Below, piece after piece: positions 18,966 through 30,046 of a stretch of DNA of 64,000 bases. The stretch covers positions 46,312 to 110,311 of the forward strand of contig JABGRK010000009.1 of the NCBI GenBank assembly GCA_018648325.1, written 5' to 3'. Origin of the DNA: Chloroflexota bacterium. Its GTDB lineage: Bacteria > Chloroflexota > Dehalococcoidia > JABGRK01. Numbering within the stretch: position 1 is the stretch's first letter; each line of letters starts with the position of its first letter. A program made the translations under genes and the position numbers. The notes beneath the pieces were generated by a model. It was given only the letters and a program-made list of their open reading frames with translations. It had not been told where the DNA came from and made no database searches.

Positions 18966-20204
18966 ATGAAAACAGCCTCCATAGCCATACAGACCCTAGG
19001 ATGTAAACTGAATCAGGCCGAAAGCGAATCACTGGCCAGACAGTTTACTCAAGCCGGATACGTTATTGTGTCTCCAAACCAAAATGCCGACGTATATATA
19101 CTCAATACCTGCACAGTAACCCACATCGCAGACCGTAAGGCGCGCCATTTTTTAAGACTGGCTCATCGCCGCAATCCAGATGCATTAGTTATTGCCATAG
19201 GATGTTACGCTCAGAACGATGCTGAAACTATCGGCGATATCGATGGGGTTAGCATGGTTATTAACAATCATCAAGAGCAAAATCTTGTAGATGTAGTTGC
19301 GCAGGCGGGATATCTGCCCTGCGACAATAACCTGGCAAGTGGCCGGTTTCGCACCCGTGCCATGCTTAAAATACAAAGCGGTTGCACCCAAAACTGCACC
19401 TATTGCATCGTACCGCAAGTGCGAGGCAGCGAGCAAAGCGTGCCAGCATCACAAGTGCTAAGCGAGATTAAGAAACTTATTAACAGCGGTTTCAGGGAAA
19501 TAGTGCTCACTGGAACGCACGTGGGTGCCCATGAAAACATTGTAGAACTGATTGACAAAATAGTTAAAACCAACATTTCACGATTAAGGCTCTCCTCACT
19601 TAAAATAAACGATATAACCCCGTCGCTGCTTGAACTGTGGAGAGACGAACGAATCTGCCGACATATCCATCTTCCTCTTCAAAGCGGAAGCAACACAGTA
19701 CTAAAGAGGATGGGGAGAGGATACACAACTGCGGATTTTGAAGATGCGGTGACCATTGCCAGAAAAGCAATCCCATCGCTATCCGTCACTACCGATATAA
19801 TCGTCGGCTTCCCGGGCGAAACCGACGCCGAGTTCAGACAAAGCTACGACTTTTGCCAACGTATGGAGTTTGCCGACATACATGTGTTTCCTTATTCACC
19901 GCGCCCCTATACGGTGGCTGCGCAGATGCCAGATAAAACAAGTCCGCAAGTCAAGAAAAAGCGTAGTAATCAAATGCTGGAGTTGGCTAAAGAACTATCG
20001 TACAATTTTAGAAACAAGTTTATTGGACAAACCATGCTAGTATTATGGGAAAGTGTAAACGGGACCTATACAGAGGGTTTTACAGATAACTACATCAAGA
20101 TATACACCAAAAGCCTAACCAATATTACCAATCAAATACAAGAGGCAAAACTTACCAAGCATTACAAAAACGGACTTATTGGAGAGTTAGTCAATTCTGA
20201 GTAA
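18966..20204 (+). CDS. mtaB: tRNA t6A37 methylthiotransferase MtaB
   Basis: MtaB adds a methylthio group to t6A37 of ANN-decoding tRNAs using two [4Fe-4S] clusters and SAM. The 412-residue protein has the N-terminal UPF0004 domain with C13, C49 and C80, the radical SAM motif C-TQN-C-TY-C at C140, C144 and C147, and a C-terminal TRAM-like region. The opening ASIAIQTLGCKLNQAESE and the IQSGC wording point to MtaB rather than MiaB or RimO. The start ATG has only a weak purine stretch before it; the promoter lies about 45 nt upstream. A CorC-like gene follows after 42 nt. Confidence 0.92.
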   Translation: MKTASIAIQTLGCKLNQAESESLARQFTQAGYVIVSPNQNADVYILNTCTVTHIADRKARHFLRLAHRRNPDALVIAIGCYAQNDAETIGDIDGVSMVINNHQEQNLVDVVAQAGYLPCDNNLASGRFRTRAMLKIQSGCTQNCTYCIVPQVRGSEQSVPASQVLSEIKKLINSGFREIVLTGTHVGAHENIVELIDKIVKTNISRLRLSSLKINDITPSLLELWRDERICRHIHLPLQSGSNTVLKRMGRGYTTADFEDAVTIARKAIPSLSVTTDIIVGFPGETDAEFRQSYDFCQRMEFADIHVFPYSPRPYTVAAQMPDKTSPQVKKKRSNQMLELAKELSYNFRNKFIGQTMLVLWESVNGTYTEGFTDNYIKIYTKSLTNITNQIQEAKLTKHYKNGLIGELVNSE

Positions 20205-20246
20205 TACGCCAAATGCAGTGGCAATTTTTAATGCGGGAGAGCAATC

Positions 20247-21512
20247 ATGAGTATCACGGTACTGGGAATTCTACTAGCCGTCTGCCTTATATTCTCAGCT
20301 TTTTTCTCCAGCTCTGAAACAGCGTTTATCTCTCTGCAAAAGCTGAGACTCAAACATCTGGCAAAAAAAGGAGAAAGCAAGGCCGAACGAGTACAAAGAA
20401 TAATGCAAAAACCGGCCAAACTGCTAACCACTATCCTTTTAGGCAACAACTTATTTAACACCGCAGCAGCATCTATAGGAACACTTCTGGCCATTAAAAT
20501 TATTAGTGATGGAGAGCCTACCGGTTGGGCCATGATTGTCGCCACCGCCATCGTAACTATACTGTTGCTCGTCATTAGCGAGATAGCTCCTAAAATCGTG
20601 GCAACCCGTCACGGAGAGCGTCTGGCCTTTGCCTACGCCATTCCCATCGAGATCGTCTCGTGGGTACTGTATCCCTTCGCCATAGTGTTTAACTTCGTTG
20701 GAGGAGGACTGGCCAGATTGGTAGGAGGAGACCCAAAGCAAAAAGCACTGACCAGTGAAGCTGAAATACGCACCATAATAAGCGTTGGGCAGGAAGAAGG
20801 TGTGGTCGAAAAATCAGAGGCCGCAATGATGGGCAAGGTGTTCGAATTCGGTGACAGCCACGTGCGTGAGGCCATGGTTCCTCGACCCGACATTGTTTGG
20901 GTAGAAAAAAACACCACTCTGGCTGAATTTCTGGCAATCTATATTGAGCATCCGCATTCACACTTTCCAGTATATGAAGAGAAGATAGATAACGTTATCG
21001 GTATCCTTCCCATAAAAGAGGTATTTCTGGCTCAAGCCAAAGGTAAAATAAATACCAGGTCCAAAGTAGCCAAGCTGGCAAATACAGGGCACTTCGTACC
21101 GGAGAGCAAGCATATCGCAGAACTGTTTAGTGAAATGCAGGCCGGTGGAATACAAATCGCGGTGGTCGTGGACGAATTCGGTGGTACAGACGGGCTGGTT
21201 ACCATGAAACAACTTGCTGAAGAGGTTGTAGGACGCTTCGGAGACGAGCTGATCGGGAAAGTACAAAGCTATGAGACCATTGATGAACACACTATTCTGG
21301 TTGACGGCGGTATGCGCGTAGACCAGGCTAATGAGCAATTAGGCTTGTCACTTCCCGAAGGCAATTACGAAACTGTGGCCGGATTCGTGCTTAATCTAAT
21401 GGGGCATATTCCGGCAGAAGGCGAGCAGATAAAATACGAGAATCTGCTAATGGCCATGACCAAAATGGAAGGAACTAAAATTGGTAAAATCCTTATCACC
21501 AAAGGTAAGTAG
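20247..21512 (+). CDS. CNNM/CorC-type transporter (DUF21, CBS pair, CorC_HlyC)
   Basis: The 421-residue membrane protein has an N-terminal DUF21 domain of three to four helices (about 1-190; SSSETAFISLQKLRLKHL early in it), a tandem CBS pair (about 205-325; REAMVPRPDIVWV and VVVDEFGGTDGLVT) and a C-terminal CorC_HlyC domain with DGGMRVDQANEQLGLSLPEG. This architecture is known from Mg2+/Co2+ efflux or homeostasis proteins, formerly annotated as hemolysins. The ATG has GGGAG upstream. Its end overlaps the start of the next gene by 32 nt. Confidence 0.92.
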   Translation: MSITVLGILLAVCLIFSAFFSSSETAFISLQKLRLKHLAKKGESKAERVQRIMQKPAKLLTTILLGNNLFNTAAASIGTLLAIKIISDGEPTGWAMIVATAIVTILLLVISEIAPKIVATRHGERLAFAYAIPIEIVSWVLYPFAIVFNFVGGGLARLVGGDPKQKALTSEAEIRTIISVGQEEGVVEKSEAAMMGKVFEFGDSHVREAMVPRPDIVWVEKNTTLAEFLAIYIEHPHSHFPVYEEKIDNVIGILPIKEVFLAQAKGKINTRSKVAKLANTGHFVPESKHIAELFSEMQAGGIQIAVVVDEFGGTDGLVTMKQLAEEVVGRFGDELIGKVQSYETIDEHTILVDGGMRVDQANEQLGLSLPEGNYETVAGFVLNLMGHIPAEGEQIKYENLLMAMTKMEGTKIGKILITKGK

Positions 21513-22155
21513 ACAGAGATTACAACTTAAATTCACACGTGGCCCTGAGGTTCGATACATATCGCATCTGGATCTGATGCGCCTGTGGGAACGTGCTTTG
21601 CGTCGCGCCGGGATACCTATTGCATATTCAGAGGGGTTTAACCCACGTCCGCGTATGGCACTGGGATCTCCTCTGGCAGTAGGAGTCACCAGTGATGGAG
21701 AACTACTGGATCTATTTCTAGAACAGCGTATATCTCCATATCACCTGACTACCAGTATAAGCAAGGAGCTACCAGACGGTATTTCTATTTTAGAGGTTGC
21801 CGAGATGGGACTTAAGGTGCCATCATTGCAGTCAAGGGCAAATCAAGCAGACTACATAGTAACCATTACGTCGGATAAAACGCCGGAACAAATACAATCA
21901 GCAGTTGACAGCTTTCTGGATGCTAAGCATATTGAGTGGCAGCACAAGAGAGACAAGAAGATACGAGAGTACGATATAAGAGCGCTGGTTCAGTATTTAC
22001 AGGTTATAGGAGGCAAAAACAACGAGTTTCAAATCGGTATGAGGCTTAAAATATCAGGACGTCCGGAGCAGGTATGTGCTGCACTGGGATTTAGCGATCA
22101 CCCCAGCTTAATTCACCGTACGGGTATCATACTTGATGAGATCGGCGGCAATTGA
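21481..22155 (+). CDS. TIGR03936 radical-SAM-linked protein (DUF2344)
   Basis: The 224-residue protein begins with the family signature: LKFTRGPEVRYISHLDLMRL followed by AGIPIAYSEGFNPRPRMALGSPLAVG (about residues 16-66). Family members accompany or are fused to TIGR03960 radical SAM proteins; function is undetermined. The start is TTG at 21481, inside the end of the CorC-like gene, supported by AAGGA 7 nt upstream; no other start codon lies between it and the conserved N-terminus. Its expected partner is encoded at 4958-6574, not adjacent. Confidence 0.88.
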   Translation: MVKSLSPKVSRQRLQLKFTRGPEVRYISHLDLMRLWERALRRAGIPIAYSEGFNPRPRMALGSPLAVGVTSDGELLDLFLEQRISPYHLTTSISKELPDGISILEVAEMGLKVPSLQSRANQADYIVTITSDKTPEQIQSAVDSFLDAKHIEWQHKRDKKIREYDIRALVQYLQVIGGKNNEFQIGMRLKISGRPEQVCAALGFSDHPSLIHRTGIILDEIGGN

Positions 22156-22162
22156 TAATCCA

Positions 22163-22615
22163 TCACAGATCAAGATGCATGGGTTGAATACTAATGCCAT
22201 GTTTTTCAAACAGCGGATTTTCAAAACAGAGGCCAACAGGCTTAAACCCGCATCGCGCATAAAAACCCTGCGATGTGCTCCTGGCGTATACCTTGATTCT
22301 TTGCATAGTCTGATTTGTAACCAATGTAATTAGTCTATCAACTAAGTTTTTACCCACAGAGTTGCCTTGCATATCGCTTTTTACAGCCATGTGCCGTATT
22401 TCAATCTCGCTGTCAGATAGATAATATGCCACAATCGCACCCATCATTGAATCGCCATCGAAGGCTACAAGATCAATATGCGGCTTATCAAGCTTGAATT
22501 TCTGCCTCACATCGCGAGCAAAGTCAAACGGCTGCCACAGAACTTCCCACAGGAATTGATCAAGTTCGGTTTGCTCTTTTGGGGTGGTGATCTGTCTTAT
22601 CTGCATCACACTCAT
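22163..22615 (-). CDS. GNAT family N-acetyltransferase
   Basis: The 150-residue protein has the GNAT fold markers: a central strand EIEIRHMAVKSDMQGNSVGKNLVDRLI (about residues 68-95), in which Q-G-N-S-V-G-K replaces the usual acetyl-CoA loop QRxGxG/A, and the C-terminal YARSTSQGFYARCGF with its conserved aromatic-tyrosine segment. The acceptor substrate is unknown. TTG and GTG codons lie just upstream, but the ATG at 22615 is chosen because it sits 9 nt after the -10 box of a good promoter and no ribosome binding site precedes it. The gene converges on the TIGR03936 gene and diverges from the HAD gene. Confidence 0.85.
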   Translation of the reverse strand: MSVMQIRQITTPKEQTELDQFLWEVLWQPFDFARDVRQKFKLDKPHIDLVAFDGDSMMGAIVAYYLSDSEIEIRHMAVKSDMQGNSVGKNLVDRLITLVTNQTMQRIKVYARSTSQGFYARCGFKPVGLCFENPLFEKHGISIQPMHLDL

Positions 22616-22624
22616 CACCAAAAA

Positions 22625-22653
22625 AGTCTATGCCAGAGGCAACTGCTTGTCAA
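22625..22653 (-). promoter_or_regulatory. GNAT gene promoter (near-leaderless)
   Basis: TTGACA, 17 nt, TAGACT on the minus strand, then 9 nt to the ATG at 22615. The transcript would start about 2 nt before the start codon. Confidence 0.65.
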
Positions 22654-22665
22654 TACAAAACGCAT

Positions 22666-22694
22666 TTGTTGCCAAAACATGTATGTGATAGAAT
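22666..22694 (+). promoter_or_regulatory. HAD hydrolase promoter
   Basis: TTGTTG, 17 nt, TAGAAT; the start codon at 22711 follows after 16 nt that include AAGG, so a very short leader with a ribosome binding site is expected. Confidence 0.5.
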
Positions 22695-22710
22695 CAGCTT
22701 AAGGTAAATT

Positions 22711-23403
22711 ATGATAAAAACAGTATTTTTCGACCTATACCACACGCTGGTGCGTTACGACCCGCCTCGAGAGGAGCAACAAATCGCCGCCCTTGCGGCA
22801 CACGGTATGGTAACCGACCATCAGACCATGTGCATGGCCCTGCAGGTTGCAGACGTATTTTTTTACGAGGAAAACGCCCGCGCAGCAATATTCAAACGCC
22901 CTGCGCACGAACAAATGGCGTTTTACGAAGAATACGAGTGCATCGTGCTTGAGCAGTGTGGATTCGATGTGTCCGAAGAAACAGCTCTTGAGATATTTAA
23001 GCAGATGCACGAGGCTCCAAAAAAGCTGGTGCTGTATGACGACGTTCTGCCAACATTCGATGCACTCAGAGCCAAAGGTATAACGCTGGGACTTATCACC
23101 AACGCCGAACAGGGCCAGGCGCCTTTTGAGCAGTTAGGCCTGTACGACCTGCTGGACTACCTGGTTACATCGCCAGACGAGGGAATGGGCAAACCCCAAC
23201 CACACATATTCTGGGCCGCCCTCAGACAAGCGGGAGTAAAGGCATCAGAAGCGATACATGTTGGCGACCAATACGACGTGGATGTTGTGGGCGCGCAGGG
23301 CGTAGGAATCAAAGCATTGCTTTTAGACCGCAACAACATGTTTGACCAAATAGACGACTGCCCAAAAATCAGCAGCCTGACCGAAATAGTGGCCCACCTT
23401 TAA
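22711..23403 (+). CDS. HAD-superfamily hydrolase (haloacid dehalogenase-like, subfamily IA)
   Basis: The 230-residue protein has all four HAD motifs: the nucleophile D8 in FFDLYHTL, the threonine in GLITNAEQG near 110, the lysine in MGKPQPHIF near 160, and HVGDQYDVDVVGAQ near 190. The second acidic residue of motif I is tyrosine (D-L-Y), as in L-2-haloacid dehalogenases, where phosphatases have a second aspartate. Either a dehalogenase or a phosphatase is possible, and sequence alone does not decide. A helical cap lies at about 15-90. It has its own promoter and diverges from the GNAT gene. Confidence 0.88.
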   Translation: MIKTVFFDLYHTLVRYDPPREEQQIAALAAHGMVTDHQTMCMALQVADVFFYEENARAAIFKRPAHEQMAFYEEYECIVLEQCGFDVSEETALEIFKQMHEAPKKLVLYDDVLPTFDALRAKGITLGLITNAEQGQAPFEQLGLYDLLDYLVTSPDEGMGKPQPHIFWAALRQAGVKASEAIHVGDQYDVDVVGAQGVGIKALLLDRNNMFDQIDDCPKISSLTEIVAHL

Positions 23404-23666
23404 TCACCGCACAACATAGCGAGACAAAAACGACATTGAAACCGAAACAATCTCAAAATTGATGCAGCAGAATCCATACATAGTTGCTCTTGGAACCACT
23501 ACACCCGCCGAAACAGCGTTTCCCCTGCGCCAATGACTCAAAGCATGCATCAAACATAAAGACATCTCTCTGGAAGCGGTAGACGTCATATATTAGAAAA
23601 AAACGGCAAAGGGAAGCAATAATCTGGTAGCATAAAGCTTGGGAGGGGGCAATAACCGACGACTAC
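23404..23666. other. Intergenic region between HAD gene and mfd end
   Basis: No gene is supported here. A 61-codon minus-strand frame (23404-23589) has no ribosome binding site and no recognisable domain. No clear terminator hairpin was seen between the two convergent genes. Confidence 0.5.
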
Positions 23667-26600
23667 CTAATTATGGCCGCCGATTTTTTCCAGAGTTTTA
23701 AGCAACACCGAGCGCCACCTTTCACGCAGGTACTTCATATCCAGCCAGACCAGCCCTGTGCCCACTTTTACGCCCATGGTTGTAAGCTTGTCCTTGCTCA
23801 AGGCCAGCCCTTCCCTCATCTTGAGAATAATCTGATTGCCATCGGTAAATATGCTTTCGATGCCTGCATAACCAACCAACAGCTTCACCCTAACGGCGTA
23901 AAACAGGTTTTCGACCGTATCGGGGAGAGCGCCAAATCTGTCCTTAAACTCCTTAATCGTCTCCTCAAGTTCCTGCGGCGATGCAATGCGGGAGAGCCGC
24001 TGATATAGCGCCAAACGAACATCCAGATCATCCACGTAGTACTCCGGAATGTGCGCCGCCAGAGGCAAATCGATAGTCACCGGCATTGGTATCGCTTCCT
24101 GTGAATCCTCAACCAGACCAGCCTCGGCCTTAAGCTCGTTTACGGCCTGGGCCAACATGCGCGAGTACATATCAAATCCAACTGCTGCTATATGCCCGCT
24201 CTGCTCAGCACCAAGCAGGTTGCCGGCACCGCGAATCTCCAGATCTCTCATGGCTATCTTGAAACCGGCACCAAGCTCAGTTGCCTGAAAGATTGTTTTA
24301 AGCCGAGCCTGCGCTGTGTCTGTAAGTTCCTTGCCCTGTCTATAAAGAAAATAGGCGTAAGCACGATTGGTGCCGCGTCCTACACGACCGCGCAACTGAT
24401 ACAACTGGTATAACCCCAGCTTATCGGCCTGATTGATGATAAGTGTATTGACGTTAGGTATATCCAGCCCTGACTCGATGATGGTCGAGCACACCAGCAC
24501 ATCGCTTGTACCGGCTGCGAAATCATGCATTACCTGCTCCAGTTTTCTTTCCGGCATCTGGCCATGGCCCACCGAAACTTTGGCCTCAGGAACAAGGTCC
24601 ATAAGGCTGCTAGCGATATGCGATATGGTTTGAACACGGTTGTGAACAAAAAACACCTGTCCGCCACGGTCAAGCTCGCGCAGTATCGCCTCACGGACAA
24701 GCTCGTCATCGTACTCTGTAACATAGGTCTTAATGGGCAAACGCTCCTCAGGAGGCGTTTCCATAACGCTCATATCACGTACACCGGTAAGCGCCATGTG
24801 AAGCGTACGAGGAATGGGAGTCGCCGTCATCGTCAGCACATCCACTTCCTTGCGCATAGTTTTAAGCCGCTCCTTATGATCCACCCCAAAGCGCTGCTCC
24901 TCATCAATAATGACCAGCCCCAGATTCTTAAAAGTTATATCCTTTTGCAGCAAACGGTGGGTGCCGATGCAAATATCAACCTCACCCTTTTCAAGCCTGT
25001 CAAGGACATCACGCTGTTCCCTGTCAGACCTGAAACGGCTTAGTACCTCGATGGTGACAGGAAAAGCACCCAGCCGCTCGGTAAATGTGGTGAAATGCTG
25101 TTGGGCCAGAATGGTGGTGGGAACCAGTATCCCCACCTGCACACCGTCCATTACCGCTTTAAACGCAGCGCGCAGTGCGACCTCGGTCTTGCCATAGCCC
25201 ACATCACCGCAAATCAGCCTGTCCATAGGCTTGTCCCGTTCCATATCAGCCTTAACCGAACGTATGGCATCGAGTTGATCTTTGGTTTCTATGTAAGGAA
25301 AAGATGTTTCCAGTTCCTGCTGCCATACGTTATCAGCAGAAAACGAGTAGCCGGAAACAATCTCTCTTTCAGAATACAGCTGCATCAGTTCGCCCGCCAG
25401 CTCACCGGCGCGTTTTTGAACCTTTTGTTTTGCCTTTATCCACTGCTGAGTTCCAAGCCGGGTAAGAGTGGGAGCGCCGCCACCTGCACCGATATAACGG
25501 CTGATAATATGAACCTGATCGGTGGGAACATACAGCTTATCACCTTCAGCGTACTCCAGTATCAGAAACTCGCGTTCGTTTCCGCCTGCAGACATAGTGG
25601 TCATGCCAGCGAATCTGCCAATACCGTGATCCGCATGAACTATATAATCCCCAGATGATATGGCAGACAGAAAATCAGCGTATTTACTGCTTGATACGCG
25701 TTTGCCTGCAGAGCGCTGCTTTTTGACTACACCGAATATTTCGTTATCGGTAAGCAATACAACGTTTTCACCCAAACTCCAACCCGTGCCAAGTAAACCG
25801 TGAGTCAGCACTACTCCGCCCGGTGCAGGTAAACCATCGGCGAGAGAAGTAAAAGCAATGTCATCATCCCTGAGTAATTCGGATAAACGTTCATCCTGTG
25901 CAGATACCAATATAATCTGCTTTTTCAATTTTTGGGTTGATTTAAGTTCATCCAGTAAGGCCTGCACTTTGCCACCGTAGGTGGGAGCATCCGTAAACGG
26001 CAGGCTCACCTCTTTGCCTGAACCCCAGCCCGCTATTTCAACCACGCTTCGCCCATCCAGCGCTCGTGAGAAAGCAGTCCAGCCAAAGTACGGAGTGGGC
26101 AGGTTTTGCGTAAGTTGTAGTCGCTGGACCTGAGATTCACGAAGTTCAAGAGCCTGAGTTTCAAGCTGTGCATATTCAGCCTCAACAGCCTGTGGGTCAT
26201 CAAGCACAACAAGCGAGTTTTGCGGCAAATAATCTATAAGCGAGTCGTGACCCAATACACCACGATATATCTCAATATCATCAGCGCTCAGCATTGATAA
26301 ATCCACATCATCAAACTGCTGGCTTTCGTCGGCAAGAACGTCATTGGCAGGGATGATACTAAGTGATGAGGCCATGTGCGACGAGCGTTGCGTTTCCGGA
26401 TCATATAGTCTGATACTCTCCACCTCATCGCCAAAAAGCTCTATTCTGGCAGGTAGTTTGCTACCCGGCGGAAAGATATCAATAATGCCACCGCGACGGC
26501 TAAGCGTGCCAGGGGTATCAACCACGCTTGCAACCTCGTAGCCCAGCCCTATCCAATCACGCAGAGCCTTTTCAATATCCAGCTTTGCACCCCTTTTTAT

Positions 26601-27038
26601 CTCATAGCAACAGGACAAGTACTTCTCATAAGGCATGATTCTGGGCATCACCGCCTGTACCGAAGTAACGATCAGCGGGGCATAACCGGCGCTTTTATGA
26701 GTCTTTGCAAAGTTAGTAAGAACGCTCAGGCGCTGCGCAACAGTATATGGAGAAGAAGACAAACGTTCATACGGCAATGCATCAAGCTCAGGGAAAAGAT
26801 AAAGCGGAGCGTCCTGCCCCAGCCACGCAGACAGTTCGTCTTTTAGCCCTCTGGCCTTGTCCGCCCGTGCGGCAACAATCAGCAGGGGTTTGCGCAACTG
26901 GCGATACAGGCTGGACATCACATAAGGTTTGGCGGCATCGGAAACCACTGCCCTGCTCTGTCCAACCCCGATACTATCTATAAGCTGCCGGAATTCGGAT
27001 ACATTTTCAGTTAGTTTTAGTATCGATGACAGGCTCAA
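23667..27038 (-). CDS. mfd: Transcription-repair coupling factor Mfd
   Basis: Mfd removes RNA polymerase stalled at DNA lesions and recruits UvrA. The 1123-residue product has UvrB-homology modules in the N-terminal half, the RNAP-interacting domain around 460-535 (DYIVHADHGIGRFAGM), the RecG-like translocase with GDVGYGKT at 611-618 and DEEQ at 712-715, and a C-terminal TRCF domain with EYYVDDLDVRLALYQRL. The start is TTG at 27036-27038, preceded by AAGGTG with 8 nt spacing. A hairpin lies in its leader. pth is immediately upstream on the same strand. Confidence 0.97.
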   Translation of the reverse strand: MSLSSILKLTENVSEFRQLIDSIGVGQSRAVVSDAAKPYVMSSLYRQLRKPLLIVAARADKARGLKDELSAWLGQDAPLYLFPELDALPYERLSSSPYTVAQRLSVLTNFAKTHKSAGYAPLIVTSVQAVMPRIMPYEKYLSCCYEIKRGAKLDIEKALRDWIGLGYEVASVVDTPGTLSRRGGIIDIFPPGSKLPARIELFGDEVESIRLYDPETQRSSHMASSLSIIPANDVLADESQQFDDVDLSMLSADDIEIYRGVLGHDSLIDYLPQNSLVVLDDPQAVEAEYAQLETQALELRESQVQRLQLTQNLPTPYFGWTAFSRALDGRSVVEIAGWGSGKEVSLPFTDAPTYGGKVQALLDELKSTQKLKKQIILVSAQDERLSELLRDDDIAFTSLADGLPAPGGVVLTHGLLGTGWSLGENVVLLTDNEIFGVVKKQRSAGKRVSSSKYADFLSAISSGDYIVHADHGIGRFAGMTTMSAGGNEREFLILEYAEGDKLYVPTDQVHIISRYIGAGGGAPTLTRLGTQQWIKAKQKVQKRAGELAGELMQLYSEREIVSGYSFSADNVWQQELETSFPYIETKDQLDAIRSVKADMERDKPMDRLICGDVGYGKTEVALRAAFKAVMDGVQVGILVPTTILAQQHFTTFTERLGAFPVTIEVLSRFRSDREQRDVLDRLEKGEVDICIGTHRLLQKDITFKNLGLVIIDEEQRFGVDHKERLKTMRKEVDVLTMTATPIPRTLHMALTGVRDMSVMETPPEERLPIKTYVTEYDDELVREAILRELDRGGQVFFVHNRVQTISHIASSLMDLVPEAKVSVGHGQMPERKLEQVMHDFAAGTSDVLVCSTIIESGLDIPNVNTLIINQADKLGLYQLYQLRGRVGRGTNRAYAYFLYRQGKELTDTAQARLKTIFQATELGAGFKIAMRDLEIRGAGNLLGAEQSGHIAAVGFDMYSRMLAQAVNELKAEAGLVEDSQEAIPMPVTIDLPLAAHIPEYYVDDLDVRLALYQRLSRIASPQELEETIKEFKDRFGALPDTVENLFYAVRVKLLVGYAGIESIFTDGNQIILKMREGLALSKDKLTTMGVKVGTGLVWLDMKYLRERWRSVLLKTLEKIGGHN

Positions 27039-27053
27039 CTTAACAACACCTTA

Positions 27054-27078
27054 AGGGCTAGCCGTACCGACTAGCCCT
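27054..27078 (-). promoter_or_regulatory. Hairpin in the mfd leader
   Basis: AGGGCTAG and CTAGCCCT form a perfect 8-bp stem with a 9-nt centre that could add two more pairs. On the minus strand it lies between a TATAAT box (27088-27093) and the mfd ribosome binding site. It has no U-run, so it is not a plain terminator. Confidence 0.5.
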
Positions 27079-27117
27079 GTCAAAATTATTATATCAGTCA
27101 AACATTATGTAAACTAT

Positions 27118-27723
27118 TTACTTACTATTGTTGTTATTAAAACTGTTCATTGCCGCCGCCGTACCATCATCGAGTATGCATGTAACGGCCTTAGCTACCC
27201 TGTTGCACATCTCTTTGACAACATCGTTTTCTTTTGAAGTAAAATTGCTCAGCACATAATCCGGGGTTTTAGTATTCTGAGCAACTATTACGGTATTGCC
27301 CGACTCATCCGTAGTAACAGGAGCGATACCAACCCTTATGCGGGTAAAGTCCTGGCTGCCCATAAGATTTATTATAGATTTCATGCCATTGTGGCCGCCT
27401 GCACCACCACGCTCACGGATACGTATGACTCCTAGTGCAAGGTCAAGATCATCGTAGATTACTATCAGATCTGAAAACGATGGTCTGAACTTGGCAAACA
27501 GCGATTGAACCGCCTGTCCGCTTAAGTTCATGTACGTCTTAGGCTTGGCTAGAATAACTTCCTTGCCGCTGATAGTGCCTGTTGCCATAAGTGATTTGGC
27601 ACGACGCTGCGTCATCCGTATATCGCTGAGCTGCGCCAGCCTGTCGATGCACTTAAAACCAACGTTATGCCGACTGTTGCCGTAGCCACTGCCGGGATTA
27701 CCTAAACCCACAATTATTTTCAT
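27118..27723 (-). CDS. pth: Peptidyl-tRNA hydrolase
   Basis: Pth releases tRNA from peptidyl-tRNA that dissociates from ribosomes. The 201-residue protein has the conserved start IIVGLGNPGSGYGNSRHNVGF with the catalytic histidine H19, then LAKPKTYMNLSGQAV and VIYDDLDLALGVIRIRERGGAGGHNGMKSI with the catalytic Asp and substrate Asn. The last 15 residues (asparagine- and serine-rich) are a nonconserved tail. It lies 20 nt after a small cysteine-rich gene and about 80 nt before mfd. The pth-mfd order is common in bacteria. Confidence 0.96.
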   Translation of the reverse strand: MKIIVGLGNPGSGYGNSRHNVGFKCIDRLAQLSDIRMTQRRAKSLMATGTISGKEVILAKPKTYMNLSGQAVQSLFAKFRPSFSDLIVIYDDLDLALGVIRIRERGGAGGHNGMKSIINLMGSQDFTRIRVGIAPVTTDESGNTVIVAQNTKTPDYVLSNFTSKENDVVKEMCNRVAKAVTCILDDGTAAAMNSFNNNNSK

Positions 27724-27743
27724 AACTCTTTTAACTCATAAAA

Positions 27744-27941
27744 TCAGATTTGTTTTGAGTATATCTCTATGAACTTTTTAAGCGAACGGTCATACGTTTT
27801 TTCAACTTCAGCCGGAAAAAGGCACGCCGGCAACTCACGCATTTCCCAATGATAGGAAATACATTGGCAACAGTTGCCTTTTCTTGAACAGGGCTCATAA
27901 GTGCAACTGCACTTATCTGCATTATTGCTACATGATGTCAT
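27744..27941 (-). CDS. Small cysteine-rich protein (DUF6485-like)
   Basis: The 65-residue protein has eight cysteines (C4, C11, C13, C18, C24, C25, C27, C40), and its pattern CSCTYEPCSRKGNCCQCISYH, then ELPACLFP and EKTYDRS, resembles the DUF6485 family. The cysteine spacing suggests a metal site, probably zinc or an iron-sulfur centre; that is inference. It sits between ligA and pth on the same strand with short gaps, so it is likely co-transcribed. Only a weak ribosome binding site precedes the ATG. Confidence 0.75.
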   Translation of the reverse strand: MTSCSNNADKCSCTYEPCSRKGNCCQCISYHWEMRELPACLFPAEVEKTYDRSLKKFIEIYSKQI

Positions 27942-27967
27942 TATTTAAAAACCTCGTTATATATATA

Positions 27968-30010
<2,043 letters not shown>

Positions 30011-30030
30011 TTAGTATATCGGCGTTATGC

Positions 30031-30036
30031 TAAAAT
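30031..30036 (+). promoter_or_regulatory. -10 box before hisA
   Basis: TAAAAT lies 10 nt before the hisA ATG at 30047, leaving at most a 3-4 nt leader and no ribosome binding site. The -35 region is weak. Confidence 0.45.
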
Positions 30037-30046
30037 AACTTTTGTA

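Noticed and set aside
23404..23589. A 61-codon minus-strand frame downstream of the HAD gene
   Set aside because: No ribosome binding site, no recognisable fold, low-complexity start; treated as noncoding.
25095..25658. A 187-codon plus-strand frame within mfd
   Set aside because: Antisense shadow of the translocase domain of Mfd, with no independent support.
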